Notes: generated by a model from the sequence alone, not told the origin. 64,000 nucleotides of DNA from Amorphochlora amoebiformis (GCA_054601695.1 BAAHQB010000116.1:1-64000); one strand, 5' to 3'; positions 1-49,963 are shown, counted from the first letter of the stretch. Made by a program: numbers and translations.

Positions 1-53
1 TGAGTCATACGTATATATACAACCCATTCACATCAAAAATACAAAAGGAAATA

Positions 54-98
<45 letters not shown>

Positions 99-770
99 TA
101 TATACATATATATATATATAATGTCAAAAAGAAATATAGTACAGTGATGTATATTATGTTAAGTAACGTATAATAATATAAGTAACGTATATACAGATGA
201 AATATGGCATAGTAACCTGAGTGATGTATAATATGTTAAGTAACGTGTAATAATCCAAGTAACGTATATACAGATGGAATATAGTATAGTAAGGTTACCT
301 GAGCGATGTATAATATGTTAAATAACGTATAATAATCTAAGTAACGTATACACAGATGAAATATAGTATAGTAATAGTAACCTCAGTGATGTATAATATG
401 TTAACGTATAATAATCTAAGTAACGTATACACAGATGAAATATAGTATAGTAAGGTTACCTGAGCGATGTATAATAGTTAAGTAACGTATAATAATCTAA
501 GTAACGTATATACAGATGAAATATGGTATAGTAAGGTTACTTGAGTGATGTATAATATGTTAAGTAACGTATAATAATCCAAGTAACGTATATACAGATG
601 GAATATAGTATAGTAAGGTTACCTGAGCGATGTATAATATGTTAAATAACGTATAATAATCTAAGTAACGTATATACAGATGAAATATAGTATAGTAAGG
701 TTACCTGAGTGATGTATAATATGTTAAGTAACGTATAATAATCTAAGTAACGTATACACAGATTTCACGA
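1..770. repeat. Minisatellite of about 80 bp units, roughly nine copies
   Basis: After a short (TA)n tract, units containing 'taagtaacgtataataat' and 'acagatgaaatatagtatag' recur about every 80 bp from about 160 to 762, with small substitutions and indels such as 'atctaag' versus 'atccaag'. No ORF of note. The array ends in a unique island of about 45 bp (763-806) that could be read as a small exon on either strand, but I found no partner exon. Confidence 0.85.
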
Positions 771-811
771 TCGAAATCAAGTCAGGCGGGCAGGTTCCGA
801 GACTATATATC

Positions 812-853
<42 letters not shown>

Positions 854-898
854 ATATATATAAATATATATTATATATATAATATATATGAATATACA

Positions 899-943
<45 letters not shown>

Positions 944-993
944 GTGTATGTATGTATAAACATTTTATCTATGATTGCGTATTCATACATATA

Positions 994-1036
<43 letters not shown>

Positions 1037-1088
1037 AATGATTGTGTGTGTGTGTGTGTATTTATGAATATAATATTTAAATAATGAT

Positions 1089-1128
<40 letters not shown>

Positions 1129-1156
1129 AATGTATTTTTTTAAAAATAAAGCCAAA

Positions 1157-1196
<40 letters not shown>

Positions 1197-1270
1197 GCAG
1201 ATATGTATGTAAACAGATTTATACATATGTACACACACACACATATATATATATATATAGTATAAATGTG

Positions 1271-1306
<36 letters not shown>

Positions 1307-1617
1307 ACATAGATAACATATATATACATATATACAACACATGTATATATATATATATTATATATATATATATATATGTGTGTGTACATATATATAGATA
1401 TATACATATATACATATGCAAATATACATATGAATATATACAATACAATATATAAAATATATATACATATGTATATATATATACATAAACATACACATAT
1501 AAACATACATACACATACATACACATACCCCCACACACACACAAATACACCCACCCGCATACTCTCACACCCATACCAAATTCGTGTAACACAAAGCATA
1601 ATCAGAATAATCCCAAT

Positions 1618-2716
<1,099 letters not shown>

Positions 2717-2739
2717 GCTTTATGTTTGTCAAGTGTTGT

Positions 2740-2892
2740 GATTTGTAGGTATATTTTTGTATATATATATAATATATGTATATATATATATATATATATG
2801 TATATACATATGCATATAAACATGTGTGTATGTATAAATAATATATGTCATGTTGTATTCTCACATAAGTGTGTTTAGATTGATATTATATA

Positions 2893-2928
<36 letters not shown>

Positions 2929-2961
2929 GTATATATACAAATGAGTGTATTTATAATATAT

Positions 2962-3006
<45 letters not shown>

Positions 3007-3140
3007 ACAAATGAGTATATAACATCATTCCACATGCATACATATTAATATATATATATATATATATACCTATATGTATATATATATGTTTGAGTATACA
3101 TAAAACTACATATCTATTCACACACATATATAAAACAATA
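2740..3140. other. AT-rich spacer after the kinase gene
   Basis: Only (TA)n tracts and a few CA/TG dinucleotides. Probably contains the 3' UTR end of the kinase; no distinct signal can be assigned. Confidence 0.5.
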
Positions 3141-4110
3141 ATAATTCAAATAACACATCAATACTTGCCAGAATAATGACAAGCTAGGTCATCGGTTGAT
3201 CCAGCATCGGCGCCCGTCACGTTATCTTAAGCAGATTATGCTTGTCGTCCTTCAAGGCACATGTACAGATGTAGCCCCACAATTCTCGTTCAAAAATTCC
3301 GTATCCGGGTCGTACGCGTAACGTAAACGTAACCCCCCAAGTTCAGTACAAAAAAATTTCATCGTCGTGACATGGTTTTTGTTCACATTACCAAGTATAT
3401 TTGTTAATAAAGGTAGCACTGAGTCATTGGTCAAGTGATTATATTGAACAATATTATTGATGTAGATGAGTATATGTGGGATTTCAAAGCTAGTCAAGCC
3501 ACATATTGCATATATATATATATCATAGTAACTAATGTGAAAGATTTATTTCACTTAAAAAGACTCGGGACTATCGTCGTATGTATATATTCAAATCACC
3601 CTCACTTCCTTCTTACACGTGTCGTGAGTATCCAAGACCGGGATGCCTGGGGATCCCCGGTCATTGAGATTCTCAGTGGTCCAAGATTGCACGCAGCCGC
3701 CATATATATCATGACCGTTTAATTATAATATACTAATGATCTTTTATATATTCATTATCTAAATTATGTTACGTGACGTGTACTAGACGTATTTAGTAGG
3801 ATTGAAACAATGATATACCTGTAGATACATGTACTATTATCTGCTCGTGACTCACTAAGACTCATACCTATTTTCCAAATTTTGCACGTAGTAACCATAT
3901 ATTTATCAAGTTTATATAGCTTAATTCTAGTAATTGAACCAAAACCTTTTGACCAGTCATGAACATTCATTGTCGGGATAGTATTCATGTCAATCAGGCG
4001 TCTAGTCGACCCTAGTGCGGTTACTGCCGGCTAATTTCGTCCTTGAAAATCACCTAAAAGGCGCTCTGCGACGCTGGTTGGATCAAGAGGGTTGAAGCCG
4101 AATATCTGTG
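3141..4110. other. Unique TA-poor intergenic segment between convergent genes
   Basis: About 970 bp of ordinary base composition between the end of the + strand kinase and the - strand SDR gene. It carries one modest - strand open frame (3252-3497, 81 codons) in which 'MKFFCTELGGLRLRYAY' looks protein-like. Its best acceptor does not match the phase of the last recognised SDR exon. It may hold the missing SDR C-terminus or 3' UTR. Confidence 0.4.
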
Positions 4111-4243
4111 TGTGATATGTGGAGATATATGTATATATATATATCTAGATATGTACGTATGTATGTGTATATATGTATGTGTACATTTGAAGGTTTTGTT
4201 TATTTATATGTGTATTTGTATGTATACATACATATATATACAT

Positions 4244-4659
4244 AGAATATGTGTAACTCGTTACTACACCAATGGCTTAGCCATAAGTGAGTAATATATA
4301 TATATATATAAGTATATATATATATATATATACAAGTATATATATATATATATAAATATATATGTATATATATATATACATTCACATATATACACACATA
4401 TACATATATATATATACACATATATACATATATATATAATATATGTACATAAATATGCATATATATATATATATATATATATCTATATACATATACATAT
4501 GTATGTAGAATATATGTAACTCGTTACTACGCCAATGGCTTAGCCATAAGTGAGTAATATATATACATATAAGTATGTATATATATATATGTATATATAT
4601 ATGTACAAATATATATATATATATATATATACATATATATTATATACCTATATATATAC

Positions 4660-4694
<35 letters not shown>

Positions 4695-4705
4695 TAGATG
4701 CACAA

Positions 4706-4742
<37 letters not shown>

Positions 4743-4800
4743 ATGTCTACATGAATATGGGCATATAAAAGTGCATAAAAATGCCTAAACTTATATAGAT

Positions 4801-4849
<49 letters not shown>

Positions 4850-4870
4850 GTAACTCATTACTACGCGTAA
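4244..4870. repeat. Three copies of a 45-50 bp non-TA unit separated by TA tracts
   Basis: 'gtaactcgttactac' followed by 'caatggcttagccataag' occurs near 4252-4290 and 4515-4553; a truncated version lies at 4849-4868. The arrangement (short unique piece plus TA tract, repeated) matches the exon-edge copies elsewhere, but I could not assign the unit to a known exon. Confidence 0.75.
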
Positions 4871-5034
<164 letters not shown>

Positions 5035-5058
5035 TATATTTTTAAATATGTATGAAAT

Positions 5059-5097
<39 letters not shown>

Positions 5098-5218
5098 TGT
5101 ATATATGTATACATACGTACATACATATATGTATATATACATACATATATATTATATATTATATATACATATGTATATATATATATATATATATATATTA
5201 TAAGTATACATACATGTA

Positions 5219-19436
<14,218 letters not shown>

Positions 19437-19454
19437 ATAATATAAAATATATAT

Positions 19455-19487
<33 letters not shown>

Positions 19488-19502
19488 TTCCGACTGAAGC
19501 GA

Positions 19503-19545
<43 letters not shown>

Positions 19546-19698
19546 TACAAATAAATGCAATGTATATATATATATTTGCCTATACACACACATATATATA
19601 TATATATATGTATATATATATGTATGTATATATAATATGCCTACATATAAATGTATATATATATATATATATATATAATATAATACAATATATATATA

Positions 19699-19792
<94 letters not shown>

Positions 19793-19878
19793 GGTATAAT
19801 ATATAATTATTGTGATAGTTGAAGCGTTTACATATATAAAATTATATAATAAATATAATATATATATATATATATATA

Positions 19879-19920
<42 letters not shown>

Positions 19921-19964
19921 ATTTATACATGTATATATGTATATATAGATATGTATATGTATAA

Positions 19965-20030
<66 letters not shown>

Positions 20031-20037
20031 GTATGTG

Positions 20038-20136
<99 letters not shown>

Positions 20137-20149
20137 ATATATATGTGTA

Positions 20150-20192
<43 letters not shown>

Positions 20193-20296
20193 AGATAAAT
20201 AAAAGTATATAGAATATATATACATATACAATATATTTATATTTATATATATATATATATATATATATACTATTTGTACAACTATTTATATATATA

Positions 20297-20352
<56 letters not shown>

Positions 20353-20491
20353 ATATGTATATATATATATACATATTATACGTACACATATATATATATA
20401 TATATATGTATATTTATACGTATAAATATATATATATATATATATATGTATTATATAGTGATGGAACAGATAAGCATATTTTATTTTATGT

Positions 20492-20536
<45 letters not shown>

Positions 20537-20580
20537 TATATATATCTAGTGAAAATGTGTATGTATAGATATAAAACTCT
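19437..20580. other. TA-rich spacer between SUMO and the CaMK-like kinase
   Basis: Almost entirely (TA)n; short unique pieces near 19488-19503 and 20455-20490 have no recognisable coding content. Confidence 0.6.
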
Positions 20581-20891
20581 TGACAACTGCAATCATGAGC
20601 TTCTTCTCGCCGTAGTTTGGATTTCCTGATGTAGTATTGTTAACGATTAGCTAGCATGACAAGTCAATGATGATACAAGAAGTAAACGTGTTCATATCAT
20701 TTCAAGGCACTACGACTACTATTTACTACAATGATCTCAGACAGGATATCCATCACAAAATTTTAGGCGTGTTATACGTTCTGTTCATATTTACAGTTTA
20801 CATCATATGATCTTCAATATATATATATATATATATATATATTCATACTAGTTATATACATATGTATACATTTTTTCATGAGGGGACACAC

Positions 20892-20927
<36 letters not shown>

Positions 20928-21179
20928 TCTAGATACTTCTATAATATATATTATCTAGATTATCTAGATTATAGCTAGGACAAGACTAGTGCTAGTCTCT
21001 CACGTAGACTCTGATATCAAAGTATCAAACTATCAATCAACTTGGTCGGATTAAATAGTATTGCGAAGAATTTATTAAAAAATTCACTTCGAATTCAGCA
21101 GTATGCGCAACCTAGCTCGGCTCTAAAATAATTTGTGTCGCGCGACGATATCTCTTAAATATTTTTCAAGAAGTAAAAC
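20581..21179. other. Unique 3' flank of the CaMK-like kinase
   Basis: About 600 bp of ordinary composition with two short TA tracts. No open frame of note; probably 3' UTR and terminator region of the - strand kinase. Confidence 0.5.
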
Positions 21180-22079
21180 TTATGGGCTCTGCTTCAGGCG
21201 AGCGGCAAAAGCCTGCCTCATCTCCTCGTCGGAGAGGCAATCTGTCTGCATCCACTTATGCTGGCGGAGCTCTTTGAGGGTGATTCTCTTTTTTGGATCC
21301 TTGCAGAGCAACCTTTCTATCACGTTCTTGAAGTCGGACGAGAAGTTTGCGTGACGCTCATGAGCCATCCAAAATAACTTAGTGTTCATCGTCAGCGTCC
21401 GAAACCAGTAATCATTGGGCGTGGGCTCGACATAGGGAGGGAAACCGGTGACAAAGATGAATGCACAGACTCCCAGAGACCAGACGTCAACTGCCGCTGT
21501 TTGCTGCTTGCCGTTGCACACCTCTGGGGCCATGTATGACAGGCTGCCTGCCTTGGTCTTCATGGAACAAAAGATGTTCGCGTCATTCATCTTTTCTTCG
21601 GCTTCTACGAAATTAGAAATCGCGCTAAACCCGAAGTCGCAGATCTTTGGGTTCAACCCTCCGTCTAATAGCATGTTCTCGGGCTTCAGATCGCGGTGGA
21701 TGATCCCCCTCTCATGACAAGCCTCAAGTGCTCCTGCTATTTTTCGCACAACAGCCCTCGCCAGCTCTTCTCCTAGAGCCCCGTGCTCGGAGATGTGGTT
21801 GAGGAAGTCCCCATGATCTGCAAACGGTTGAATGATGACATTCTTGGACTTCTGGTCAGTGATGGCCTCCTCAATCTCAATGATATGGGGATGTCTTACT
21901 CGACGAAGGGCACAACATTCCCGCTCGAAGGCCTCATTGGCGGATCCAGACTTGCGGTAAAACTTGACAGCGACCCTGCGCCCCGTCTCTCTGTGCTTCC
22001 CGGACTTGACAGAGCAGCTGGCCCCGCTCCCCACTTCCACCTTGTCCACCGTGTACTTCCCGATAATACATTGAGGCAT
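21180..22079 (-). CDS. Serine/threonine protein kinase, CaMK group-like
   Basis: One uninterrupted exon of 299 residues, the only recognised protein-coding gene without a TA intron. The start is the ATG at 22079, just before GKYTVDKVEVGSG; an upstream in-frame TTG is not a plausible start. The whole protein is a kinase domain: glycine loop GSGASCSV (17-24), VAVKF (Lys39), RHPHI (62-66), HRDLKPEN (128-135), CDFGFS (147-152), SYMAPEV (181-187), DVWSLGVCAF (198-207), LLCKDPKKRITLKEL with a subdomain XI Arg, then a short tail. All catalytic residues are present. The APE surroundings and W-S-L-G pattern fit CaMK/AMPK-like Ser/Thr kinases. Codons are GC-richer than the flanks. Divergent with the C15 peptidase gene across 371 bp. 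Confidence 0.93.
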   Translation of the reverse strand: MPQCIIGKYTVDKVEVGSGASCSVKSGKHRETGRRVAVKFYRKSGSANEAFERECCALRRVRHPHIIEIEEAITDQKSKNVIIQPFADHGDFLNHISEHGALGEELARAVVRKIAGALEACHERGIIHRDLKPENMLLDGGLNPKICDFGFSAISNFVEAEEKMNDANIFCSMKTKAGSLSYMAPEVCNGKQQTAAVDVWSLGVCAFIFVTGFPPYVEPTPNDYWFRTLTMNTKLFWMAHERHANFSSDFKNVIERLLCKDPKKRITLKELRQHKWMQTDCLSDEEMRQAFAARLKQSP

Positions 22080-22450
22080 CTTCTTGAGAATGTCGAAATG
22101 TGAAATATTTGAGAGAGGCAAGAGAAAGGGACTGGAACTTCCACCTTCGTGCCTTGCGCCTTCTGGCCAGGCTTTCCTCCTCGGCCGAGCGTGCGAGCCG
22201 AAATATTCATGTAAGATTGTTCCCGATTATTAGAGGTTAGCTAATAAACACAGATGGAAATATTAGGTATAATCACCCAGAGTACATCTGGAAGAGCTTC
22301 GTTTCGGATGGAAACGGTGGTAAATGCACAGAAAATTCGGCGGAAGATTCCTCGCTGCCCACTGCCCAGCGCTTAAAATTTAATTTATCGCTGGTTGTTT
22401 CCGACTATACACGTGTGTTTCGAACGAGCCACGTGTGATTGGCAAACAAA
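22080..22450. promoter_or_regulatory. Compact bidirectional promoter of the kinase and C15 genes
   Basis: 371 bp, free of TA repeats, between two divergent ATGs. It contains two CACGTGTG E-box-like motifs 22 bp apart (about 22411 and 22431) and GATTGG (an inverted CCAAT box, 22436-22441) immediately upstream of the + strand ATG. No TATA-like position can be called. Confidence 0.6.
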
Positions 22451-34694
<12,244 letters not shown>

Positions 34695-34768
34695 GAGTCA
34701 CTCTGAGTGACAGAGAATTAACTCAACAAAGACGAATAAACTAACCCCTGAAACACTTGACAAATATC

Positions 34769-34985
34769 GTCACCCTGCGTGACTATGTCGTCATACCGCG
34801 TGCATGTCACCCTGCGTAACCATGTCGTCATACCGCGTGCATGTTGTCACCCTGCGTGACTATGTCGTCATACCGCGTGCATGTTGTCACCCTGCGTGAC
34901 TATGTCGTCATACCGCGTGCATGTTGTCACCCTGCGTGACTATGTCGTCATACCGCGTGCATGTTGTCACCCTGCGTGACACTAC
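34769..34985 (+). repeat. 40-bp tandem repeat, six copies
   Basis: Units begin 'gtcaccctgcgtgactatgt' and continue 'cgtcataccgcgtgcatgtt', starting at 34769, 34806, 34846, 34886, 34926 and 34966 (the last truncated). The first unit is 3 bp shorter; the second has 'taacca' for 'tgacta'. Each unit contains GTCAC-N5-GTGAC, a short palindrome. It lies 75 bp after the C15 stop codon. Confidence 0.95.
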
Positions 34986-34989
34986 GAGG

Positions 34990-35677
34990 TATCACAGCTA
35001 GCATAATCGTGGTCATACGTCTAGTACGTTCAACGAAGATACTAGTCATAGCTGAGCCGCTGAATACACATCGCTGTGATATTCTTGGTATTACATGTAT
35101 ATATATATGATCGATCTGCTTATATTTAACTTTAGGCTGTTTAGTTTATGATAAAACACATATCGTACTGGAAATGTGACCTATTACCTTGATTACAATC
35201 ACTACTGCTACCATTATTAATATATACTACGGCCTAGCTGCCCGGATGAAAAAATACTTTTTGTTAAACTGATTCACTAGTAACGACTTGTACTATGTAG
35301 AGTTGTACGGATCATTATAGGCCTTATATAGGTTATAGCCACTTCTCGATGGAGGTACCTCGACTATGATCTCCGAGGATTATATTGACTGATTCATTTA
35401 AGGTAAAATCAATGAGACGTCAACTCGGTAGATCTATCCACAATGTTATCCAGATATGTACATACGTATACATCTTAATCTTATGGAGAGACTTGCCTAA
35501 GATTGTTCGTATATATCTGTGTTTGCGGTGTATGTTTATGTGTGTAATAATATTAGTATGTGTGTGTGTATGCTATAGCCATGTGCATATATATATATAT
35601 ATATACGAGTATATACATATTTACACACATATATAAATATATATATATATAGATATATATATATGTGTATACATATG

Positions 35678-35736
<59 letters not shown>

Positions 35737-35820
35737 GTGTGTATATGTATACAAATGCTTAAATGCATGTACGAAATGTATATGAACATACTTTTATGTA
35801 CACTACACTATTACGTATAA

Positions 35821-35916
<96 letters not shown>

Positions 35917-35995
35917 ATTAATACTGTACACTCTCCCATATTGCGTTGCATTTTAATATATATGTGTATATATGTATATATATGTATACATACAC

Positions 35996-36029
<34 letters not shown>

Positions 36030-36058
36030 TATTATATATTTATATATATATATACCTT

Positions 36059-36099
<41 letters not shown>

Positions 36100-36204
36100 A
36101 TATATATATATATTTAAAAGGTATATATATAAATATCTAATATATATGTATATATATATACATATAATACATATATATATATATATATATAATACTTATA
36201 TATA

Positions 36205-36261
<57 letters not shown>

Positions 36262-36300
36262 TATACATACATATATATATATGTATAAAATACATACACA
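34990..36300. other. Intergenic segment, no gene recognised
   Basis: 34990-35560 is unique, moderately AT-rich and has no convincing frame; 35560-36300 is TA tracts. Nothing can be assigned. Confidence 0.5.
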
Positions 36301-36690
36301 TACACAAATTCCCACCGACTGTCATTAACCCCCTACGAAACAGCCCAGAAGACGCACCCCGGGACACCCCCGGGACACCCAAGTCAACTCAGCATCTCCA
36401 TCAACGTATGGGCAGCGGTAGACGCACGTCTAGTAAGGGCTGGACGCGGAGGGCTTTGGCGACTGAGAGGCCCGAAAATTTAAATTTCTTTTTTTCGCGG
36501 GAGTAGGTTGTGGTGACGGGGTGGAGGGTCAGGAGCGGCATATAGACGGCCATTTGCTCCGATGGGCACCCACTCCGACCCAGGAGGTATCTTGGGATAT
36601 CCTCGTTTCAATATATCAGATATGTATATTTTAATATTGAATATCAAATCAAAAGATATAAATATAGGATACCGCGAGATATCCTCAGGT
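36300..36690. other. GC-richer unique segment
   Basis: Contains direct 'cgggacacccccgggacacc' repeats (36358-36380) and an open + frame (about 36310-36506) ending in ENLNFFFSRE then stop. No acceptor or partner exon was found. 36590-36690 is rich in 'gatatcc' direct and inverted pieces. Confidence 0.35.
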
Positions 36691-36914
36691 ACCCTTGAAT
36701 GTTCTTGGGCGAATCAATCTTAATTGCACACATACCGCGAAATTCATTTCAAAAATCCGGAACAATAATTCGGCGAATTTCGCAAAGAAGAGGACAGATT
36801 CCAACGCGGCGAGAACAGCAAGGCCCGCGCGTGTGTCCGCCAACTGATCGGGCAGTCATGCGCGTAGGGGTCCCTCCTCAAGACCGAGGAGAACCCTTGC
36901 TCGATGAGCCTCGC

Positions 36915-37316
36915 TCAAGATGTCATCAGAGGAGAAATCTTCAAATGACGAGCGTGTTGGGCCTGGTGCTGATTTCCATGTCGGCGTGCCTCATGCCAAA
37001 GTCGGTGCCGCAAGGCCTGGGAGCTACTCCCGAGGGTCATCCGGTGGAGGTTGAGCACCAACAGAGATGGCAGAGGAAGGTTGACAAACTTCCTTTCCGC
37101 GAAGCCCACCTGCACACCCGACGAACCCTGCACGGAACAGTCGGTGGTGGGCTTGAGGGCGGTCCTGTCGTAGATTCTCTGCGCGTCGGTCGAAGCCGAG
37201 TGAGCAGAGTACTTGCCCATCGTGGAGGTGCTTCTGCTGATCTTGGTGGAGCCAATAAAACCGTTGGTCGTAGCAACGCACGTGGACGTCCGGGTACCTT
37301 TCCTTTTCTCTCCCAC
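36915..37316 (-). CDS. Possible coding segment, unrecognised
   Basis: A - strand frame of 133 codons contains GKYSAHSASTDAQRIYDR and SSGVQVGFAERKFVNLP, with a GC-ending codon preference (ACC, AAG, GCC, CTC) that suggests real coding. No family is recognised, the only upstream start in frame is GTG, and the last 40 residues (Arg/His-rich) look like a read-through into an intron or 3' UTR. A true ATG lies inside the frame at the MGKYSAHS position. The longer antisense + frame (36699-37502) overlaps the tRNA-like gene and is not credible. Confidence 0.3.
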   Translation of the reverse strand: MGEKRKGTRTSTCVATTNGFIGSTKISRSTSTMGKYSAHSASTDAQRIYDRTALKPTTDCSVQGSSGVQVGFAERKFVNLPLPSLLVLNLHRMTLGSSSQALRHRLWHEARRHGNQHQAQHARHLKISPLMTS

Positions 37317-37410
37317 ATTTTTCCCATGACTGTAATGACAACTCCTTTATGGAGCAAAGGGCGCTGGTCTACCAGCAACTGCCCAGTGAGACGTAAAAAA
37401 TCTCACTTTC

Positions 37411-37480
37411 AGGATATGGAGAAGCGGTTTTCTCGCTGGTTTCTCAACCAGAGACCTGGGTTCAACTCCCGGTATCCTAG
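37411..37480 (+). tRNA. tRNA-like gene, possibly tRNA-Glu
   Basis: The sequence folds as a cloverleaf: 7-bp acceptor stem (AGGATAT with GTATCCT, one G-T pair), D-arm AGAA/TTCT with a GCGGTT loop, and T-arm CTGGG/CCCGG with loop TTCAACT. The B box GGTTCAACTCC and an A-box-like TGGAGAAGCGG are present, and TTTTT (37481-37485) follows as a Pol III terminator. The anticodon arm is irregular: CTGG/CCAG encloses eight bases (TTTCTCAA). A CTC (Glu) reading fits the T33-A37 context but needs an extra base. It could be a tRNA pseudogene or tRNA-derived element. Confidence 0.5.
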
Positions 37481-37499
37481 TTTTTCCTGGTTATTTGCA

Positions 37500-38427
37500 T
37501 GAGTACAGTAATATAGATTATCGCGCATACGCACACGCCGATTTATGATTTAGATAGGTACTGCATATGAAAATTAATATTATTCTAGTTATTCGCTATC
37601 CGAGGCTCTGTAAAAGTTAATTCATTGAAATTTTCTTCTGGATCGGATTGAAGTACTTCTACAACTTAGACTACAAGTAGTAGATATCATTACTAGATAA
37701 TGAGTTATTAAACTAGCTGCACTGCGGCTAACTTAGTTTATGAACTCTAGAGCTAGTAGACGCTCGCAGAACACTAGCTAGACAAGGCCTAATTAATTCT
37801 CTTGTTTCTAATACTACCGAGATCTATATACTATACTCAAGTAGCATTCTACTAGTCTAGGTACGGTAGTCGTACCAATAAACCAGATCAAGTACAAGTG
37901 CAGACTAGTATACGACGCAGAAAATATACGTACTACCGTATGACTAGATGATACGAAATATTATTACGCATGTACACAACGAGAGATCTATAATCTAATG
38001 ATTATTAATTATAAATCTACAACTACGTCAGGGCACATCGGCCTGTGAGAAAATAAGTAGTCCCTCGGGGGTAAACCCCTTAGCTGTTCCAAAGGACGAA
38101 GCCCTGCCCTTCTCTCGCACCCCCAATCGAAGAATTCATCCACCTGATCATGAAAGTTAGTCAACATTACATAATTAATGTAAGTTCACATATTGATTAA
38201 CAATTAGGTAAGATCATCAAACTTTAAGTGGATTATTTTGGGTGAAAATAGGTGAAGTCAGATGTGACCGTGGTAAACAGCTTGGATGACCGCGTGTCAA
38301 AGGGATCGAAGGCTCGCACCGTTGTTGCGTCTCTCTAGTTGGGTGTTTATGACAGTATTTGTTCGATTTAAATATCGGTTGAATATCTAGATATCTGGAT
38401 ATCTGGTGGGCAAGTTTATGAGGTTAG

Positions 38428-38440
<13 letters not shown>
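37500..38440. other. Unique intergenic segment
   Basis: About 940 bp without repeats or a recognised gene, between the tRNA-like gene and the convergent glycosyltransferase-like gene. A - strand frame entering near 38395 after 'gcccaccag' runs about 60 codons to a stop near 38220 and might be that gene's last exon, but its composition is not persuasive. Confidence 0.4.
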
Positions 38441-38474
<34 letters not shown>

Positions 38475-38528
38475 GCATAAGGTGTATAAAATACATAGAT
38501 GTATTATTGAATATGTGTATATGTGTAT

Positions 38529-38574
<46 letters not shown>

Positions 38575-38664
38575 CTGGATTAACACACACACACACATCA
38601 TATATATGTAATATATATAATATAGATATATCTATCTATCTATATAATCATATATAAACACATA

Positions 38665-38736
<72 letters not shown>

Positions 38737-38744
38737 AAAATATA

Positions 38745-38802
<58 letters not shown>

Positions 38803-38807
38803 TAGAA

Positions 38808-38853
38808 TCACCTGAGGACATTTTTCCCTTGCTAACAGAACGGTATCACTCTC

Positions 38854-38884
<31 letters not shown>

Positions 38885-38982
38885 ATATATATTATATATA
38901 TATATATATATACATACATATACATACATATCTAGAATCACTTGAGGACATTTTTCCTTCCTAACAGAACGGTATCACTCTC

Positions 38983-39055
<73 letters not shown>

Positions 39056-39116
39056 CATACATACACAGAATCACCTGAGGACATTTCTCCCTTGCTAACA
39101 GAACGGTATCACTCTC

Positions 39117-39158
<42 letters not shown>

Positions 39159-39164
39159 CACATA

Positions 39165-39197
<33 letters not shown>

Positions 39198-39272
39198 CAT
39201 ACATACATACATATAGATATATAGATTCACGTGAGGACATTTTTTCCCTTGCTAACAGAACGGCATCACTCT
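38808..39272 (-). repeat. Four donor-edge copies of glycosyltransferase-like exon 17
   Basis: 'gaatcacctgaggacatttt' plus 'cccttgctaacagaacggta' recurs at about 38813, 38935, 39067 and 39225 after (in the - sense) the full exon at 39463-39368. Each keeps the CAG|GTGATT junction (CACGTG variant at 39225). Confidence 0.94.
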
Positions 39273-39273
39273 C

Positions 39274-39323
<50 letters not shown>

Positions 39324-39367
39324 CATATGATATATATATATCTATATATATAGATATATAGAATCAC

Positions 39368-48624
<9,257 letters not shown>

Positions 48625-49188
48625 GCTGAAAGCAAAAGAAAGATCAGCTTATAAGTGGAAGTTGGGACCTTTTTCTGGGGAAAAAATGACTAAAGGTTAT
48701 CCGTATGGCTGTAGTGTAAGGATGGACCCTATACCCCCTCAAGACCCCGTGAATGTCTCAAACCGAGGTCTGAGAATCGGAAGATTTCGGGAGAGCCAGC
48801 CCACGGAGAAGGTGATGAGTTTATGGTCACGTGGAAAAGCTGTTGAAAGTTCACAGTTAGTCTTAGTCGAGAGGCGAGTGTTATACTCCTCCAAATCTCT
48901 CTAAATACCTCACACGAACCACGGAGAACCGACTCTGGTCACGCCGACGGGCTGGACATTGCCGATAAATTGTTTAAGAAAATAATATTAATTATTTTCT
49001 CCCAGAAAGCTTTTCGGCTGAGTGAAAATTCAACAAAACTGCCTCTGTGACGGTATACCGTCTGTATACTTAGGCGAAATTACCAAAAAAAAAGGAGCTC
49101 TTGTGCGCGACGGTGTTCCTGGCCTCCGAATAACCCCTTCGGAAGCAGCCCTCCTTGTGCAAGAAGCTGTCTTCCCTGCAGGACTCCA
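48625..49188. promoter_or_regulatory. Divergent spacer between glycosyltransferase-like and 7TM genes
   Basis: TA-free, about 560 bp. It may include an unrecognised first exon of the + strand gene: a frame coding ALVRDGVPGLRITPSEAALL (49099-49158) looks protein-like but does not join visibly to the next exon. Confidence 0.4.
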
Positions 49189-49699
49189 TTGACGAAGGCA
49201 GCAGATGAGCTGGGGCTGGCAGACCTCCGGTATGGCCTTCTTAGTCCTCTCGACAACTTTTCTGCGAGAAATTGGGGAAAATTATTTCGGTGCATTGCAG
49301 ATTGCGTGAAGCTAGGGCTTAACGGGGCCATGATTGTGAGCACAGTGATGCAGCTTTTGACGCCGTATCGGAATAGGACGAAGAGGAGGATTTTAAGGTT
49401 GTTTAGGGTGATATTACGTGATTTCTAGGAAAAAAAAGCAGTTTTGGCGGGGTTGGTTAAGATAGTGTTGGGTAACTTTGATGTGATATTTCATTTCAAA
49501 ATATTAATTGGTAAGGTGCGAATATTGGATATTATAGCTGAGTTTCGTTTTTATACAACCGTTGTCCGACATGCAATGTAATTAGAGAGTAATGATTGAT
49601 TTCGTATTCAATTTTTGTTAGGGTAGTCATTTCTTGGGTTCGTGGTGATGCATGTGATACCAAACTCATTTATATATTTATATCTCATACATATATATC

Positions 49700-49740
<41 letters not shown>

Positions 49741-49871
49741 TTTAATGATGTATGTATATCACAGGTTTAACCTCTTGACGCTTGTTGTTACATTCTTATG
49801 GATTCTGGTACAACACACAGTATACACACACGATTAAATAGCACTACATAGCTAATATATATGTGTATATA

Positions 49872-49963
<92 letters not shown>

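Noticed and set aside
4244-4556. Last exon of the SDR gene as PLV-stop or PLA-stop after 'ggctaag'
   Set aside because: Phase fits, but the exon would add only three residues and exists in two differing copies; too weak to call.
36699-37502. 267-codon + strand ORF
   Set aside because: It runs through the tRNA-like gene, has no recognisable domain and is antisense to a frame with better codon bias.
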